Positions 25,874 to 35,238 of a stretch of DNA of 45,640 bases are shown piece after piece; within the stretch, counting starts at the first letter, position 1; each line of letters begins with the position of its first letter. A program made the translations under genes and the position numbers. The stretch is from positions 1-45,640 of the forward strand of contig JAUXVE010000150.1 in assembly GCA_030680415.1 (NCBI GenBank). The letters run 5' to 3'. The notes under the pieces are model-generated. The model made no database searches. It had not been told where the DNA came from and saw only the letters and a list, made by a program, of their open reading frames with translations. This stretch comes from Rubrivivax sp. GTDB taxonomy: Bacteria; Pseudomonadota; Gammaproteobacteria; Burkholderiales; Burkholderiaceae_C.

Positions 25874-26917
25874 TCAGGCGCGCCGCGCCATCGCTCGTGC
25901 CGCTTCGGTGACGAGCGCCGGGCCCTTGTAGATGAGCCCGGTGTAGATCTGCACCAGGTCGGCGCCGGCCTCGAGCTTGGCCAACGCATCGGCGCCGCTC
26001 ATCACGCCGCCGACGCCGATGATCGGGAAGCCGGGCCCGAGGGCCGCGCGCAGCATCCGCACGACGCGGTTGCTGGCCTCGAATAACGGCCGCCCCGACA
26101 GGCCGCCGGTCTCGTTGGCATGCGCCAGCCCCTGCACCGCGTCGCGGGCGATCGTCGTGTTGGTGGCAATGACGCCGTCGATGCCGTTCCTGCGCAAGGT
26201 GGCGGCGATGACGCCAACCTGCGCTTCGCCCAGGTCGGGTGCGATCTTCACGAACATCGGCACCGCGCGGCCATGCTGGCGCGCCAGCTTGCCGCGCCGC
26301 GCCTGCAGCGCCGACAGCAGCGCGTCCAGCGCCTCGTCGCCCTGCAGCTGGCGCAGGTTCTGCGTGTTCGGGCTGGAGATGTTCACGGCCACGTAGTCGG
26401 CGTACGGGTAGACGCCGTCGAGGCACTGCAGGTAGTCGTCCACCGCACGCTCGATCGGTGTCGCCGCGTTCTTGCCGATGTTCAGGCCGACGATGCCGCC
26501 GCCGGCGCGGAAGCTCTTCGCGCGCTGGACGTTGGCCACGAACGCGGCCAGCCCATGGTTGTTGAAGCCCAGCCGGTTGATCAACGCTTCGGCCGGCGGC
26601 AGGCGGAACAGGCGCGGCTTCGGGTTACCCGGCTGCGCCTTGGGCGTCACGGTGCCGACCTCGATGAAGCCGAAGCCCATCGCGCCCAGGCCGTCGATGC
26701 ACTCGCCGTTCTTGTCGAGCCCGGCCGCCAGGCCGATGCGGTTGGGGAAACGCAGCCCGGCCACCGTCAGCGGGTCGTCGACGCGGGCCTGCCGCCACAG
26801 GCATGAGGCCGGCGTGTTCTGCAAGCGGGCCAGGCTGGCCAGCGTGAGGTCGTGGGCCCGCTCGGCGTCCAGGCCGAACAGGAACGGGCGGGTCAGGGCG
26901 TAGGGCACGAGCGGCAT
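25874..26917 (-). CDS. pyrD: Dihydroorotate dehydrogenase (quinone), class 2
   Basis: A 347-residue PyrD of class 2, which oxidises dihydroorotate to orotate with FMN and passes electrons to the quinone pool at the inner membrane. The N-terminal helix pair ([19 protein letters not shown]) typical of the membrane-associated class is present. FMN-binding and catalytic segments are [35 protein letters not shown] (catalytic Ser 181/182), VKIAPDL, IATNTT and GVGGV. ATG 26917 gives the standard start. It is divergent from rpiA with 43 bases between the starts, so the two share a short promoter region. Confidence 0.95.
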   Translation of the reverse strand: MPLVPYALTRPFLFGLDAERAHDLTLASLARLQNTPASCLWRQARVDDPLTVAGLRFPNRIGLAAGLDKNGECIDGLGAMGFGFIEVGTVTPKAQPGNPKPRLFRLPPAEALINRLGFNNHGLAAFVANVQRAKSFRAGGGIVGLNIGKNAATPIERAVDDYLQCLDGVYPYADYVAVNISSPNTQNLRQLQGDEALDALLSALQARRGKLARQHGRAVPMFVKIAPDLGEAQVGVIAATLRRNGIDGVIATNTTIARDAVQGLAHANETGGLSGRPLFEASNRVVRMLRAALGPGFPIIGVGGVMSGADALAKLEAGADLVQIYTGLIYKGPALVTEAARAMARRA

Positions 26918-26960
26918 GGCGCCGATTGTCTCAGCCGGTCGGCCCGGGATAATGAGTCCC

Positions 26961-27620
26961 ATGACGCAAGACGAACTGAAGGCCCTGGTGGGCCGCGCCG
27001 CGCTCGAGCACGTGGTGCCGGGCCAGCTGGTCGGCGTGGGCACCGGCTCCACCGTCAACCACTTCATAGACGCGCTGGCCGGCATCAAGGACCGCTTCCC
27101 GGGCGCGGTGTCCAGCTCGGCGGCCAGCACCGAAAGGCTGCGGCGGCACGGCATACCGGTGTTCGAAGCTGGCGAGGTGCAGCGCCTGCCGGTCTACATC
27201 GACGGCGCCGACGAGATCGACCACCGTGGGTTCATGGTCAAGGGCGGTGGCGCGGCGCTGACGCGCGAGAAGATCGTCGCCGACCTCGCGCAACGTTTCG
27301 TCTGCATCGCCGACGAATCCAAGCTCGTCGATCGGCTGGGCCGCTACCCGCTGCCGGTGGAGGTGATCGCGATGGCCGTGTCGCAGGTGGCGCGTCGCTT
27401 CGCGGCGCTGGGCGGCAGCGCCACCGTGCGCGCCGACGTGATCACCGACAACGGTCACACACTGCTCGACGTGCGCGGCCTGGACATCGCCGACCCGCTG
27501 GCGATGGAGGCCGAGATCAACCAGTGGCCGGGCGTCGTGACGGTGGGCATCTTCGCCCGCCACCGCGCCAGCGTCTGCCTGCTCGGCACGGCCCTGGGCG
27601 TGCGGACGCTGGTGTTCTAA
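26961..27620 (+). CDS. rpiA: Ribose-5-phosphate isomerase A
   Basis: A 219-residue RpiA that interconverts ribose 5-phosphate and ribulose 5-phosphate. It shows the phosphate-binding [14 protein letters not shown], the SSAAST motif, the active-site [18 protein letters not shown] (with the catalytic Glu and Lys) and IADESK. The start [11 protein letters not shown] matches the known N-terminus; an ATG three codons upstream (26952) is also possible. A small lysine-rich gene follows after 34 bases. Confidence 0.95.
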   Translation: MTQDELKALVGRAALEHVVPGQLVGVGTGSTVNHFIDALAGIKDRFPGAVSSSAASTERLRRHGIPVFEAGEVQRLPVYIDGADEIDHRGFMVKGGGAALTREKIVADLAQRFVCIADESKLVDRLGRYPLPVEVIAMAVSQVARRFAALGGSATVRADVITDNGHTLLDVRGLDIADPLAMEAEINQWPGVVTVGIFARHRASVCLLGTALGVRTLVF

Positions 27621-27654
27621 TCGGGGCGCACACCCAGTCACCCGAGGAAGCGCT

Positions 27655-27825
27655 TTGGCAAAACCCAATTACTCGTTCGAGAAGCGCCAACGCGAGTTGG
27701 CCAAGAAGAAGAAGAAGGAAGAGAAGGACCGGGAAAAGGCCGCCCGCAAGGCTGCCGGGCTGCCGCCTGAGGCCGACGAGCCTGACCAGGACGAGCCGCC
27801 GCTGGAGCCCGTTCAGCCGGGCTGA
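27655..27825 (+). CDS. Small lysine-rich conserved protein
   Basis: A 56-codon gene too short for most gene calls. It starts with TTG at 27655, preceded by GAGGAAG at good spacing, and reads AKPNYSFEKRQRELAKKKKK, then a charged helical segment, then an acidic proline-rich tail (DEPDQDEPPLEPVQPG). The AKPNYSFEKRQRELAKKKK start is familiar from short hypothetical proteins of betaproteobacteria (recollection). No function is known; the basic N-terminus could bind nucleic acid or ribosomes. Its last 13 bases overlap the end of mnmC on the opposite strand. Confidence 0.75.
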   Translation: MAKPNYSFEKRQRELAKKKKKEEKDREKAARKAAGLPPEADEPDQDEPPLEPVQPG

Positions 27826-29795
27826 GATTTCTTGGCGTCGTCTGCGCCGGCCGTGCCTGACGCGGCGGCCCGCGCGCCGCGAACGACCCAGCGTGCCGGG
27901 TCCACCGCGTCTGCCAGGTCCTGCTCCAGGGGCCACGGCGTGCCGGTGGCTTGTGCCGCCACCAGGCGCCCCAGCAGGGGCGCCAGCGTCAGGCCCCGCG
28001 CGCCCAATGCGGTGAGGACGAACAAGCCCCCCTCCCGCGGCAGCAGCCGCGCCTGATCGAGACGCTGGCCCGACGCCCTCAGGGCCGCGGCCGACGGCAG
28101 GGCGCCGGCGATGGGCAGACGGTCGTCGCTGTGCAGCCGCCAGCCGACGCGGCCCTGCAGGCAGGCCATGTCCTGCGGCAGCGGCAGGCCGGTCAGGCGC
28201 TGCAGGCGGTCGAGGTTGACCCGGTGGTCGGCCAGGCGCGGCGCGGCGTCGTCGGCCGGCGTACCCGCCTCCCTTGTCGCGCCGCACAGCAGGCCGCCAG
28301 CGGGCAAGGGCAGCGCATAACCGTCACCCGCCACCGGCAGTGCCAGCGGCATGGGAGCAGGTGGCGCCCACTGCGTGACCTGGCCGCGGCTGTGGTCCAG
28401 CGGCCACGGCGGCCCGGCCATCGGCGCCAGCAGCCGCGCCGCGTCGGCGGCGTTGGCGAGAACGACGGCGGCAGCCTGTGCCACCACGCGGCCGGCCGCG
28501 TCGCGCAACAGCCATGCGGTGCCTTGGCGCTCGAGCGCGGCGACTGCCACGCCGCCGCGGAAGCGCACACCCGGCGTTGCCAGCGCGTGCCGCACCCAGG
28601 CCGGTGGCGCGATCCAGCCGCCGCCCGGGTAGAACCAGGCCGCAGCGGGCAGCGTGACGCCGGCCAGCGCCGAGGCCGCGCCGGCGTCCAGAGCCTGCAC
28701 GTAGGCCGGCGGCAAGCCCAGGCGCTCCAAGGTCGCCCGCATCGCGGCGAAGCCGCCCGCGCGCGTGTCCAGCCGCAGCAGGCCGTCGGCGCGGCCGGCC
28801 ACGCCGTCGTCGACGGCCGCGCGGTAGACACGCTGCGCCACCAGCGCAGCGGCGCGAAACAGACGCGCGTAGATGCCGTCGTCGGCGTTCACGGTGCCGT
28901 GGAACAGCCCCGCCGGGTTGCCGGAGGTCTCGGCGGCCGGCTCGGCATGGCGGTCGAACACCGTCACTGCCAGCCCCAGGCGCGCCAGCGCCTGCGCCAC
29001 TGCTGCGCCAGCGAGCCCGGCGCCGACGACGACGGCCGTGCCGCTCGCACAGGCGGCCGCCGGCGCCGGCCCGCGTGGCAGGAAGCGGGGCGCCCAGCGC
29101 GCGATGCTGATCTCGCGTTTGCCGCCGATGCCGCCGGCGCGCTGCACTTCGAAGCCCGCCGCCGTGAGGCCGGCGTGCAGTTCACGCGCCACGCTCCAGG
29201 TGGCCGCAGTGGCGCCGGGGGCCGCCTTGCGACCCAGCGCCTTGACCAGGCGCGGTTGCCACATCGCCGGGTTGCGCGCGGGCGCGAAGCCGTCCAGGAA
29301 GAAGGCGTCGGCCGACAGGTGCAGCGCCGGCAGCAGCGAAGCCACGTCGCCCAGTGCCAGCAGCAGGTGCACGCGGCCATCGTCGAAATCGATCGGGTGC
29401 AGGTTGGCTACCAGCGGCGGCCAGGCGCGCAGCAAGGCAGTCGCCAGCGCCGGCCAGGGCGACGCGGCGTGGGCCCGGGCCAGGTCGTCCCGCGTGGGTG
29501 GATGGCGCTCGACCGAAACGAAGAACAGCCGCTCGCAGCGCGCCGGGTCGTGCCGCCAGGCGTCCCAGGTGGCGAGGAAGTTGTTGCCCAGGCCGAAGCC
29601 GGTTTCCAGGATCGTGAAGCAGCGGCGGGCGGCCCAGCGCCCGGGCAGGCCGTTGCCTTGCAGGAAGACGTGCCGCGCCTGCGCCGCCGCGCCGACCCTG
29701 GGGTGGTAGAGGTCATCGAAGTCCGGCGACCGCGGCGGCTCGTCAGCACTGGCACCGAAGTCGATGCGTGCCGGCGTGATCGGCCGCGTCTTCAC
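27813..29795 (-). CDS. mnmC: Bifunctional tRNA mnm5s2U34 biosynthesis enzyme MnmC
   Basis: A 660-residue two-domain enzyme. The N-terminal MnmD part (to about residue 245) is an SAM-dependent methyltransferase with ETGFGLGNNFLATW and DAFFLDGFAPARNPAMW. The C-terminal MnmC1 part is an FAD-dependent oxidoreductase of the DAO type with VVVGAGLAGAAVAQALARLG and the closing GLFVLTALGARGLTLAPLLG. Together they convert cmnm5(s2)U to mnm5(s2)U at the wobble position of several tRNAs. GTG at 29795 overlaps the stop of the DUF3445 gene as GTGA, so translation is coupled. Length agrees with E. coli MnmC. Confidence 0.92.
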   Translation of the reverse strand: MKTRPITPARIDFGASADEPPRSPDFDDLYHPRVGAAAQARHVFLQGNGLPGRWAARRCFTILETGFGLGNNFLATWDAWRHDPARCERLFFVSVERHPPTRDDLARAHAASPWPALATALLRAWPPLVANLHPIDFDDGRVHLLLALGDVASLLPALHLSADAFFLDGFAPARNPAMWQPRLVKALGRKAAPGATAATWSVARELHAGLTAAGFEVQRAGGIGGKREISIARWAPRFLPRGPAPAAACASGTAVVVGAGLAGAAVAQALARLGLAVTVFDRHAEPAAETSGNPAGLFHGTVNADDGIYARLFRAAALVAQRVYRAAVDDGVAGRADGLLRLDTRAGGFAAMRATLERLGLPPAYVQALDAGAASALAGVTLPAAAWFYPGGGWIAPPAWVRHALATPGVRFRGGVAVAALERQGTAWLLRDAAGRVVAQAAAVVLANAADAARLLAPMAGPPWPLDHSRGQVTQWAPPAPMPLALPVAGDGYALPLPAGGLLCGATREAGTPADDAAPRLADHRVNLDRLQRLTGLPLPQDMACLQGRVGWRLHSDDRLPIAGALPSAAALRASGQRLDQARLLPREGGLFVLTALGARGLTLAPLLGRLVAAQATGTPWPLEQDLADAVDPARWVVRGARAAASGTAGADDAKKSQPG

Positions 29796-30724
29796 CTGCG
29801 TGCCGCCAGCCAGGCCAGCAGCGGCTCGCGCACCGCCGCCAGGCCACGGTAGGCCAGCACGGCGTCGCTCATCGAAGCGACGGCAGCATGCAACGCGGCG
29901 GCGCGCGCCGGCGTGGCGATGGCATCGGCCAGGCGCTGCACCTCGACATGGATCGTGAACACCGCCTGCGTCTGCCCGGGCACCGGCAGGAAAGTCTGCC
30001 GTTCGGTGCGCCACCAGGCCTCGGCCACTGCGGTGTGCTGCCAGCGCCGGGCGTCCAGGCGCGCCGGGTGGGCGTGCAGCCGCGGCTGGTCGGTGACGTT
30101 CCAGACGAAGCGCTCCCAGCGCTCGGCGCCGGTGACCAGCCGCAGCAGCGAGGCACCGGCCTTGCGCAACAAGTCGCCGTCGGCCACCGGCGCGTGAACT
30201 TCGGCGAAATGGCGGCCGACCTTGTCTTCGGGCGCCCAGTGGCTGGGCAATGCCACGGCCAGCCAGGGGAGGGTGCCGTCGCGGCCGTCGACGAGCGCAA
30301 AGTCCTCGGCGAAGGCCAGGCTCAGCAGGCCGGCCAGGCGCCAGGGGGGCGGCAGGCCGCGCAGGCAGCGCGCGAGTTCGTCGCCCAGGCCGAAGCGGCC
30401 GGGAGCCGTCTGCTCGACCTCGCCATCGGCGCCGACCGCAGTGCCGAGATGGCGTGCCTGGGCCCGTTCGCCGTCCCAGCCCCAGGCTGCGGGATGTTCC
30501 GCCGCGGCGTGGCGGCACAGGGCGGCCAGCCCCGGGCCGGCGTCGAAGCCGGATCGGGCCAGCAGCGCCTGCGGCCAGAACGCCGACAGCACGGCGAGCT
30601 TTTCGCGTTGGTGGCGCGAGCCCGGGGCCAGCGGCGTCAGCTGCGCGCTGCCTGCAGCCAGCCGGCGCAGGCCGGGCTGCATGCGAAAGGGCGCGCTGAC
30701 GGCGGCGTCGAAGTCGAAGGCCAT
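29792..30724 (-). CDS. DUF3445 (heme-dependent oxidative N-demethylase-like) protein
   Basis: A 310-residue protein of the DUF3445 family, some members of which are described as heme-dependent oxidative N-demethylases. Visible traits include MQPGLRRLA near the N-terminus, VALPSHWAPEDKVGRHFAEVHAPV in the middle and WRTERQTFLPVPGQTQAVFTIHVEVQRL near the C-terminal third. The ATG at 30724 is the first sensible start after the efp terminator. It is translationally coupled to mnmC, which also handles methylated amine chemistry, so a link between the two is conceivable but unproven. Confidence 0.8.
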   Translation of the reverse strand: MAFDFDAAVSAPFRMQPGLRRLAAGSAQLTPLAPGSRHQREKLAVLSAFWPQALLARSGFDAGPGLAALCRHAAAEHPAAWGWDGERAQARHLGTAVGADGEVEQTAPGRFGLGDELARCLRGLPPPWRLAGLLSLAFAEDFALVDGRDGTLPWLAVALPSHWAPEDKVGRHFAEVHAPVADGDLLRKAGASLLRLVTGAERWERFVWNVTDQPRLHAHPARLDARRWQHTAVAEAWWRTERQTFLPVPGQTQAVFTIHVEVQRLADAIATPARAAALHAAVASMSDAVLAYRGLAAVREPLLAWLAARR

Positions 30725-30741
30725 GGCTCGCGATGATGCCC

Positions 30742-30772
30742 ACAAAAGCGAAGGGCACCCGCCAGGGTGCCC
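30742..30772 (-). terminator. Rho-independent terminator after efp
   Basis: Read on the minus strand, a perfect 8-bp stem (GGGCACCC 30772-30765 and GGGTGCCC 30760-30753, loop of four) is followed by TTCGCTTTTG. It lies 22 bases after the efp stop and 28 bases before the DUF3445 start, so it likely separates efp from the downstream gene pair. Confidence 0.75.
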
Positions 30773-30794
30773 GCCGTCCTGCCAACCGGAGCTC

Positions 30795-31349
30795 TTACAC
30801 GCGCTTCTTGTACTCGTGCGTGCGGGTGTCGATTTCAATCCTGTCGCCGTTTTCCACGAACATCGGCACGGCGATCTCGAAGCCGGTGCCCACCAGCTTG
30901 GACGGCTTCATGACCTTGCCCGAGGTGTCGCCCTTGACAGCAGGCTCGGTGACGATCTCGCGCACCACGGTGGTGGGAAGTTCGACCGAGATCGCCTTGC
31001 CGTCGTAGAACACGACCTCGACGGGCATGTTGTCCTCGAGGTAGTTGATGGCGTCGCCCATGTTCTCGGACTCGACCTCGAACTGGTTGTACTCGTGGTC
31101 CATGAAGGCGTACATCGGATCGGCGAAGTAGGAGTAGGTGCACTCCTTCTTGTCGAGGATGACCTGGTCCAACTTGTCGTCGGCCTTGAACACCACTTCG
31201 GCGCCGCCGCCGTTGAGCAGGTTCTTCATCTTCATGCGCACCGTGGCGGCACCGCGGCCGCCGCGGCTGTATTCAGTCCTCAGCACGACCATCGGGTCCT
31301 TGCCCTGCATGATGACGTTGCCGGCGCGAATTTCCTGAGCGAGTTTCAT
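30795..31349 (-). CDS. efp: Elongation factor P
   Basis: A 184-residue EF-P that relieves ribosomes stalled at proline runs. It has the three-beta-barrel order, with the KOW-like N-terminal domain carrying the modified residue. The loop reads [13 protein letters not shown], with Arg at position 32, the residue rhamnosylated in the EarP-type system; bacteria with Lys at this place use EpmA instead. The C-terminus ends [16 protein letters not shown], as usual. ATG 31349 is preceded only by a weak GGAA element. The frame is open from earP straight into this gene with no stop between, so EF-P may also be made as the tail of a larger protein. The terminator at 30742-30772 follows. Confidence 0.93.
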   Translation of the reverse strand: MKLAQEIRAGNVIMQGKDPMVVLRTEYSRGGRGAATVRMKMKNLLNGGGAEVVFKADDKLDQVILDKKECTYSYFADPMYAFMDHEYNQFEVESENMGDAINYLEDNMPVEVVFYDGKAISVELPTTVVREIVTEPAVKGDTSGKVMKPSKLVGTGFEIAVPMFVENGDRIEIDTRTHEYKKRV

Positions 31350-32474
31350 GGCTGGTTCCGTGGGGTGGGGGTCCCGGCCCCGGCAGGCGATCGGCCGTGC
31401 CGCAGCGGGTGAGCGCGTTCCGCGCAAAGCCCGCAATTCTAGCAGCAAGTGCGGGCTTTCCCCAGGGTGGGTGTAGGCCAGCAGCGCGGTGCTCAGGTCG
31501 GCCTGGCCGAGCAGTCGCCGGCGCCAGGCCGCGGCGGCGGCGCGCCACGGTTCGGGCGCCGGCAGGCCGGGCCAGCCACCCGGTGCCGTGCCGATGCCGT
31601 TCCACGCCCGCCACAGGGCCGCCACCCCGGGTGGCGCGGCCATTTCGGCGAGCATGGCCTCGACCTTGGCCACATGCGCGCCGTCGTGCTGTGGGTAGGC
31701 CTGCCAGACGAAGGGCGCGCCGGCCCACAAGGCGCGCACCAGCGAGTCTTCGCCGCGCACGAAATTGATGTCGCCGGCCCACAGCAGGCGGTCGAAGTCG
31801 GACTGGCTCAGCCAGGGCAGGCGCAGCGCGCGCACGCGCGGCGGCGCCTCGCCGACCTGCCGCTGGGCGTGACCGGATGTCAGCAGCAGCAGCGTCGGCG
31901 CGCGCGCCAGATCGGCCAGCAGCGCCGGCATGGCGGCGTTTTCGTAGCAGAACAGGGTCACCACGCGCTCGCCGGGCAGGACCGCGATGCCGCGGCCGGC
32001 CAGCCAGGCGGTGCGGTCGAAGGCCGCGCGCTCGTCCAACAGGCCGGGTTCGCGCAGCAACCCGCCGGTGCGCGGCGTGAAGCCGGGGTAGTAGAACCAC
32101 TTGACGAGGCCGCAGGGCTGCGGCGAAGGCAGGCCGTGCGAGCGCTCGACATAGGCCTCGGCGCTGAGGTACTCGAAGTTGATCCACACCGGCGGCAGCG
32201 CGCGCCGTGCCATGGCTTCGACGTAGGCCGCCGGCGGGTCGCAGCCGAAGGCCTCGATCACGACGTCGCCGGGCTCCGCCGGCCCCGGCCAGGGCAGTAC
32301 CTGCACCCCCGGCGCACCGCCGGGCGCCATCCAGTCCAGCGCCGCGGCGTCGTCGATGACCAGCCTCACCGCCTGGCCGCGCGAGGCCAGGTCGCGCGCC
32401 AGGCGCCAGCACACGCCCACGTCGCCGTGGTTGTCGATGACGCGGCAGAACAGATCCCAGCGGCGGGCGGGCAT
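30795..32474 (-). CDS. earP: EarP arginine rhamnosyltransferase, in one continuous reading frame with efp
   Basis: From ATG 32474, about 340 residues match EarP (GT104, GT-B fold), the inverting enzyme that moves rhamnose from dTDP-L-rhamnose to Arg32 of EF-P. The N-terminal [17 protein letters not shown] holds the catalytic/base aspartates (D14, D18), and [32 protein letters not shown] and [25 protein letters not shown] are family blocks. Normal EarP proteins stop shortly after the region [14 protein letters not shown]. Here no stop follows: about 35 more Arg/Pro/Ala-rich codons run in frame into the EF-P methionine, giving a potential 559-residue EarP-EF-P polypeptide ending at 30795. Whether the two are made separately, fused, or both is open. 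If separate, EarP has no stop codon of its own before efp. It is divergent from uvrC (35 bases apart). Confidence 0.85.
   Translation of the reverse strand: MPARRWDLFCRVIDNHGDVGVCWRLARDLASRGQAVRLVIDDAAALDWMAPGGAPGVQVLPWPGPAEPGDVVIEAFGCDPPAAYVEAMARRALPPVWINFEYLSAEAYVERSHGLPSPQPCGLVKWFYYPGFTPRTGGLLREPGLLDERAAFDRTAWLAGRGIAVLPGERVVTLFCYENAAMPALLADLARAPTLLLLTSGHAQRQVGEAPPRVRALRLPWLSQSDFDRLLWAGDINFVRGEDSLVRALWAGAPFVWQAYPQHDGAHVAKVEAMLAEMAAPPGVAALWRAWNGIGTAPGGWPGLPAPEPWRAAAAAWRRRLLGQADLSTALLAYTHPGESPHLLLELRALRGTRSPAAARPIACRGRDPHPTEPAMKLAQEIRAGNVIMQGKDPMVVLRTEYSRGGRGAATVRMKMKNLLNGGGAEVVFKADDKLDQVILDKKECTYSYFADPMYAFMDHEYNQFEVESENMGDAINYLEDNMPVEVVFYDGKAISVELPTTVVREIVTEPAVKGDTSGKVMKPSKLVGTGFEIAVPMFVENGDRIEIDTRTHEYKKRV
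31426..31459. other. Strong hairpin near the earP-efp junction
   Basis: AAAGCCCGCA at 31426-31435 is the exact complement of TGCGGGCTTT at 31450-31459, a perfect 10-bp stem with a 14-base loop. In either direction the stem ends in CTTT, like a weak intrinsic terminator. It sits inside the open frame, just at the point where a normal earP would end and about 80 bases before the efp start. Confidence 0.65.
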
Positions 32475-32509
32475 GGGTCGATTATCGAAGGCGGTCAGAA
32501 TCGCGCCCG

Positions 32510-34678
32510 ATGACCGAACCGGCGCACCCCACGGACCCCCGCGAGCCCCCAACCGAGGCGGCGGCACGCGAGCGGCTGCTCGCCGAGGTGGCGGCGTTGC
32601 CCGGCCTGCCCGGCGTCTACCGCTGGCTCGACGCCCAGGGCCAGGTGCTCTACGTGGGCAAGGCGCGCAACCTGAGGAAGCGCGTCTCCAGCTACCTGCA
32701 CAAGGACCTCGGCGGCACGCGCATCGGGCAGATGGTCAGCCGCATCGCGCGGCTCGAGACCACCGTCGTGCGCAGCGAAGCTGAGGCGCTGCTGCTCGAG
32801 AACAACCTCATCAAGACCCTGGCGCCGCGCTTCAACATCCTGTTCCGCGACGACAAGAGCTACCCCTATCTCAAGATCACCGGCACGCGGGCCGGTGAGG
32901 CCGCCGCAGCTGCCGCCAGGGCGCGCGCCAGCGGGGAAGGGGCCGCGCTGGCTTCGAGCTACCCGCGCATGTCCTATTTCCGCGGCGCCGTCGATCGCAA
33001 GCACCGCTACTTCGGCCCCTATCCCAATGCCTGGGCGGTGAAGCAGACGATCCAGCTCATGCAGAAGGTGTTCCGCCTGCGCACCTGCGAAGACACGGTG
33101 TTCAACCACCGCTCGCGGCCCTGCCTGCTGTACCAGATCCAGCGCTGCTCGGGGCCCTGCGTGGGCCTGGTCAGCCGCGACGACTACGCGCGCGACGTGC
33201 GCGACGCCGAGCGTTTCCTGCTCGGCGAGACGCAGGCCGTGGTCGACGACCTGCAGTCGCAGATGATGAGCTGGGCCGAAGCGCTGGAGTTCGAGAAGGC
33301 GGCGGAACTGCGCGACCGCATCGGCTCGCTGTCGAGCGTGCTGCACCAGCAGTCGGTGGAGGTGAGCAGCCTGTCGGCCAGCGACAAGGACGTCGACATC
33401 CTGGCCGCCAAGGTGGCCGGCGGCCGCGCCTGCGTCAACCTGGCCATGGTGCGCGGCAGCCGGCACCTGGGCGACCACGCCTACTTCCCGACCCACGTCG
33501 ACGAGGGCGCGGCGATCCGGGGTGGGCAGCTCGAGGCGCATTTCGACGACGACCGGGCTGGCCCCGAGGCAGGACATTCACCCGAGGCGGCGGTGCTGGA
33601 GGCTTTCATCGCGCAGCACTACATCGGCCAGCCGGTGCCGCCGCAGCTGGTGACCAGCCACGCCGTGAGCGCGGAGCTCATCGACGCGCTGAGCGAGGCC
33701 TCGGGCGTACGCGTGCGCGCCCAGCACCAGCCGCGCGAACAGCGCCGACTGTGGCTGGAAATGGCCGCCAAGGGCGCCGAACTCGCGCTGGCACGGCTGC
33801 TGGCCGAAGAAGGCTCGCAGCAGCAGCGCACACGCGCGCTGGTCGAGGCGCTGGATCTCGACATCGGCGACCCGGCCGCGCTGCGCATCGAGTGTTTCGA
33901 CATCAGCCACACCGCCGGTGAAGCCACGCAGGCCTCGTGCGTGGTCTTCGAAGGCCACCAGATGCAAAGCGCGCAATACCGCCGTTACAACATCGAGGGC
34001 ATCACCGGCGGCGACGACTACGCGGCGATGCGCCAGGTGCTGATGCGCCGCTACGCCCGGCTGGCCGAGGCCGTGGCGGCCGGCAAGGCCGACACGCCAC
34101 CGAACACGGCCGGCAAGGCCGACGCCCCACCGGCGACGGCCGGCAAGGCCGACACCGCAGCGGCCACGGCGGGCAAGGGCGAGGCCACGGACGAAGCGGC
34201 CCCCGCCAAACCCCGCCGCGGCTTGGCGCGGCTGCCCGACATCGTGCTCGTCGACGGTGGCCGCGGCCAGGTGGCGATGGCGCGCGAGGTGTTCGAGGAA
34301 CTGGGGCTGGACGTCTCACTGATCGTCGGTGTCGAGAAGGGCGAGGGCCGCAAGGTCGGCCTGGAAGAGCTGGTCTTCGCCGACGGCCGCGAGAAGGTCT
34401 GGCTGGGCCACGACTCGGCGGCGCTGATGCTGGTGGCGCAGATCCGCGACGAGGCGCACCGTTTCGCGATCACCGGCATGCGGGCGCGACGCGCCAGCGT
34501 GCGCACCGGCGGCAGCCGGCTGGAGGACATCGCCGGTGTCGGCCCGCGCAAGCGCGCGCGCCTGCTGCAGCGCTTCGGCGGCCTGCGCGGCGTGGCCAGC
34601 GCGGGTGTCGACGACCTGGCGACCGTCGAAGGCATATCCAAGGAACTGGCGGAGGAGATCTACCGTGCCTTGCACTGA
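32510..34678 (+). CDS. uvrC: UvrABC system protein C (excinuclease subunit)
   Basis: A 722-residue UvrC, which makes both incisions in nucleotide excision repair. The N-terminal GIY-YIG domain is seen as GVYRWLD with [19 protein letters not shown] Cys-rich segment ([27 protein letters not shown]), the UVR helix ([16 protein letters not shown]), the RNase H-like endonuclease domain ([29 protein letters not shown]) and the C-terminal helix-hairpin-helix pair ([25 protein letters not shown]) follow in order. It is about 100 residues longer than usual because of two low-complexity inserts, one near residues 126-150 and one at about 523-563 made of tandem repeats. The lipoprotein gene downstream overlaps its end by 14 bases. 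Confidence 0.95.
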   Translation: MTEPAHPTDPREPPTEAAARERLLAEVAALPGLPGVYRWLDAQGQVLYVGKARNLRKRVSSYLHKDLGGTRIGQMVSRIARLETTVVRSEAEALLLENNLIKTLAPRFNILFRDDKSYPYLKITGTRAGEAAAAAARARASGEGAALASSYPRMSYFRGAVDRKHRYFGPYPNAWAVKQTIQLMQKVFRLRTCEDTVFNHRSRPCLLYQIQRCSGPCVGLVSRDDYARDVRDAERFLLGETQAVVDDLQSQMMSWAEALEFEKAAELRDRIGSLSSVLHQQSVEVSSLSASDKDVDILAAKVAGGRACVNLAMVRGSRHLGDHAYFPTHVDEGAAIRGGQLEAHFDDDRAGPEAGHSPEAAVLEAFIAQHYIGQPVPPQLVTSHAVSAELIDALSEASGVRVRAQHQPREQRRLWLEMAAKGAELALARLLAEEGSQQQRTRALVEALDLDIGDPAALRIECFDISHTAGEATQASCVVFEGHQMQSAQYRRYNIEGITGGDDYAAMRQVLMRRYARLAEAVAAGKADTPPNTAGKADAPPATAGKADTAAATAGKGEATDEAAPAKPRRGLARLPDIVLVDGGRGQVAMAREVFEELGLDVSLIVGVEKGEGRKVGLEELVFADGREKVWLGHDSAALMLVAQIRDEAHRFAITGMRARRASVRTGGSRLEDIAGVGPRKRARLLQRFGGLRGVASAGVDDLATVEGISKELAEEIYRALH
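34079..34198 (+). repeat. Four-copy 30-bp tandem repeat within uvrC
   Basis: Units start at 34079, 34109, 34139 and 34169, each beginning GCCGGCAAGGCCGAC or a close variant. They encode [30 protein letters not shown] and [10 protein letters not shown]. The run is in frame and lies inside the RNase H-like domain, in a loop before the conserved [11 protein letters not shown]. Confidence 0.9.
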
Positions 34679-35207
34679 AACGAAGTCCGCGCGGCGGCGG
34701 TGCTCGCTGCGGCTGGCCGGAATCGGGCTGGTGGTGGCGCTGGCGCTTGCCGGATGCGCGACCCGGCCGCCGCTCGCACCGCCCCCCGCCGCCCCGGCAG
34801 CCACGCCGGCGGCGCCGGGCGCGCCTGCGACGCCGGCCGCGCGCACGCCGCGCTACGTCGAATTGCCGCCGCCACCGGTCTCGCGCAGCTGGGACGAACT
34901 GCAGCTGAATGCCGCACGCCGCCTCGTCGCCGCGCACCCCGATACGACCTACATGGGCAAACCGCCAGAGCCGCTGCTGGGCATCCCGGTGCTGGAGATC
35001 GAACTCGACGCCGACGGCAGCGTGCGCCGCATCCTGGTGAGGCGCGAACCGCGCGAGGCCAAGGAGACGATCCAGATGGCGATCGACGCCGTGCGCCGCG
35101 CCGCGCCCTATGGCGACGTATCGCGCCTGCCGCGGCCGTGGCGCTTCGTCGAGGTCTTCCTGTTCGACGACGAGCACCGCTTCAAGCCGGCCACACTCGA
35201 CCGCTGA
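34665..35207 (+). CDS. Lipoprotein with TonB C-terminal-like domain
   Basis: A 180-residue predicted lipoprotein. GTG at 34665 has a strong ribosome site (GGAGGAG, 34651-34657) and lies within the end of uvrC. The signal ends LALAGC (lipobox), followed by an Ala/Pro-rich linker (about residues 32-65). The C-terminal half ([42 protein letters not shown]..., then [11 protein letters not shown]) resembles the TonB_C fold, where a conserved pattern of strand-helix-strand joins. A full TonB function is unlikely since there is no N-terminal membrane anchor of TonB type. Role unknown; it lies between uvrC and pgsA and may be co-expressed with them. Confidence 0.7.
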   Translation: MPCTETKSARRRCSLRLAGIGLVVALALAGCATRPPLAPPPAAPAATPAAPGAPATPAARTPRYVELPPPPVSRSWDELQLNAARRLVAAHPDTTYMGKPPEPLLGIPVLEIELDADGSVRRILVRREPREAKETIQMAIDAVRRAAPYGDVSRLPRPWRFVEVFLFDDEHRFKPATLDR

Positions 35208-35238
35208 GAACGCGCCGCGCCTTGGGCACAATCGACGC

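Noticed and set aside
34079..34198. Regularly spaced 30-bp repeats considered as a CRISPR array
   Set aside because: Units are directly adjacent with no spacers, are in frame inside uvrC, and no cas gene is near.
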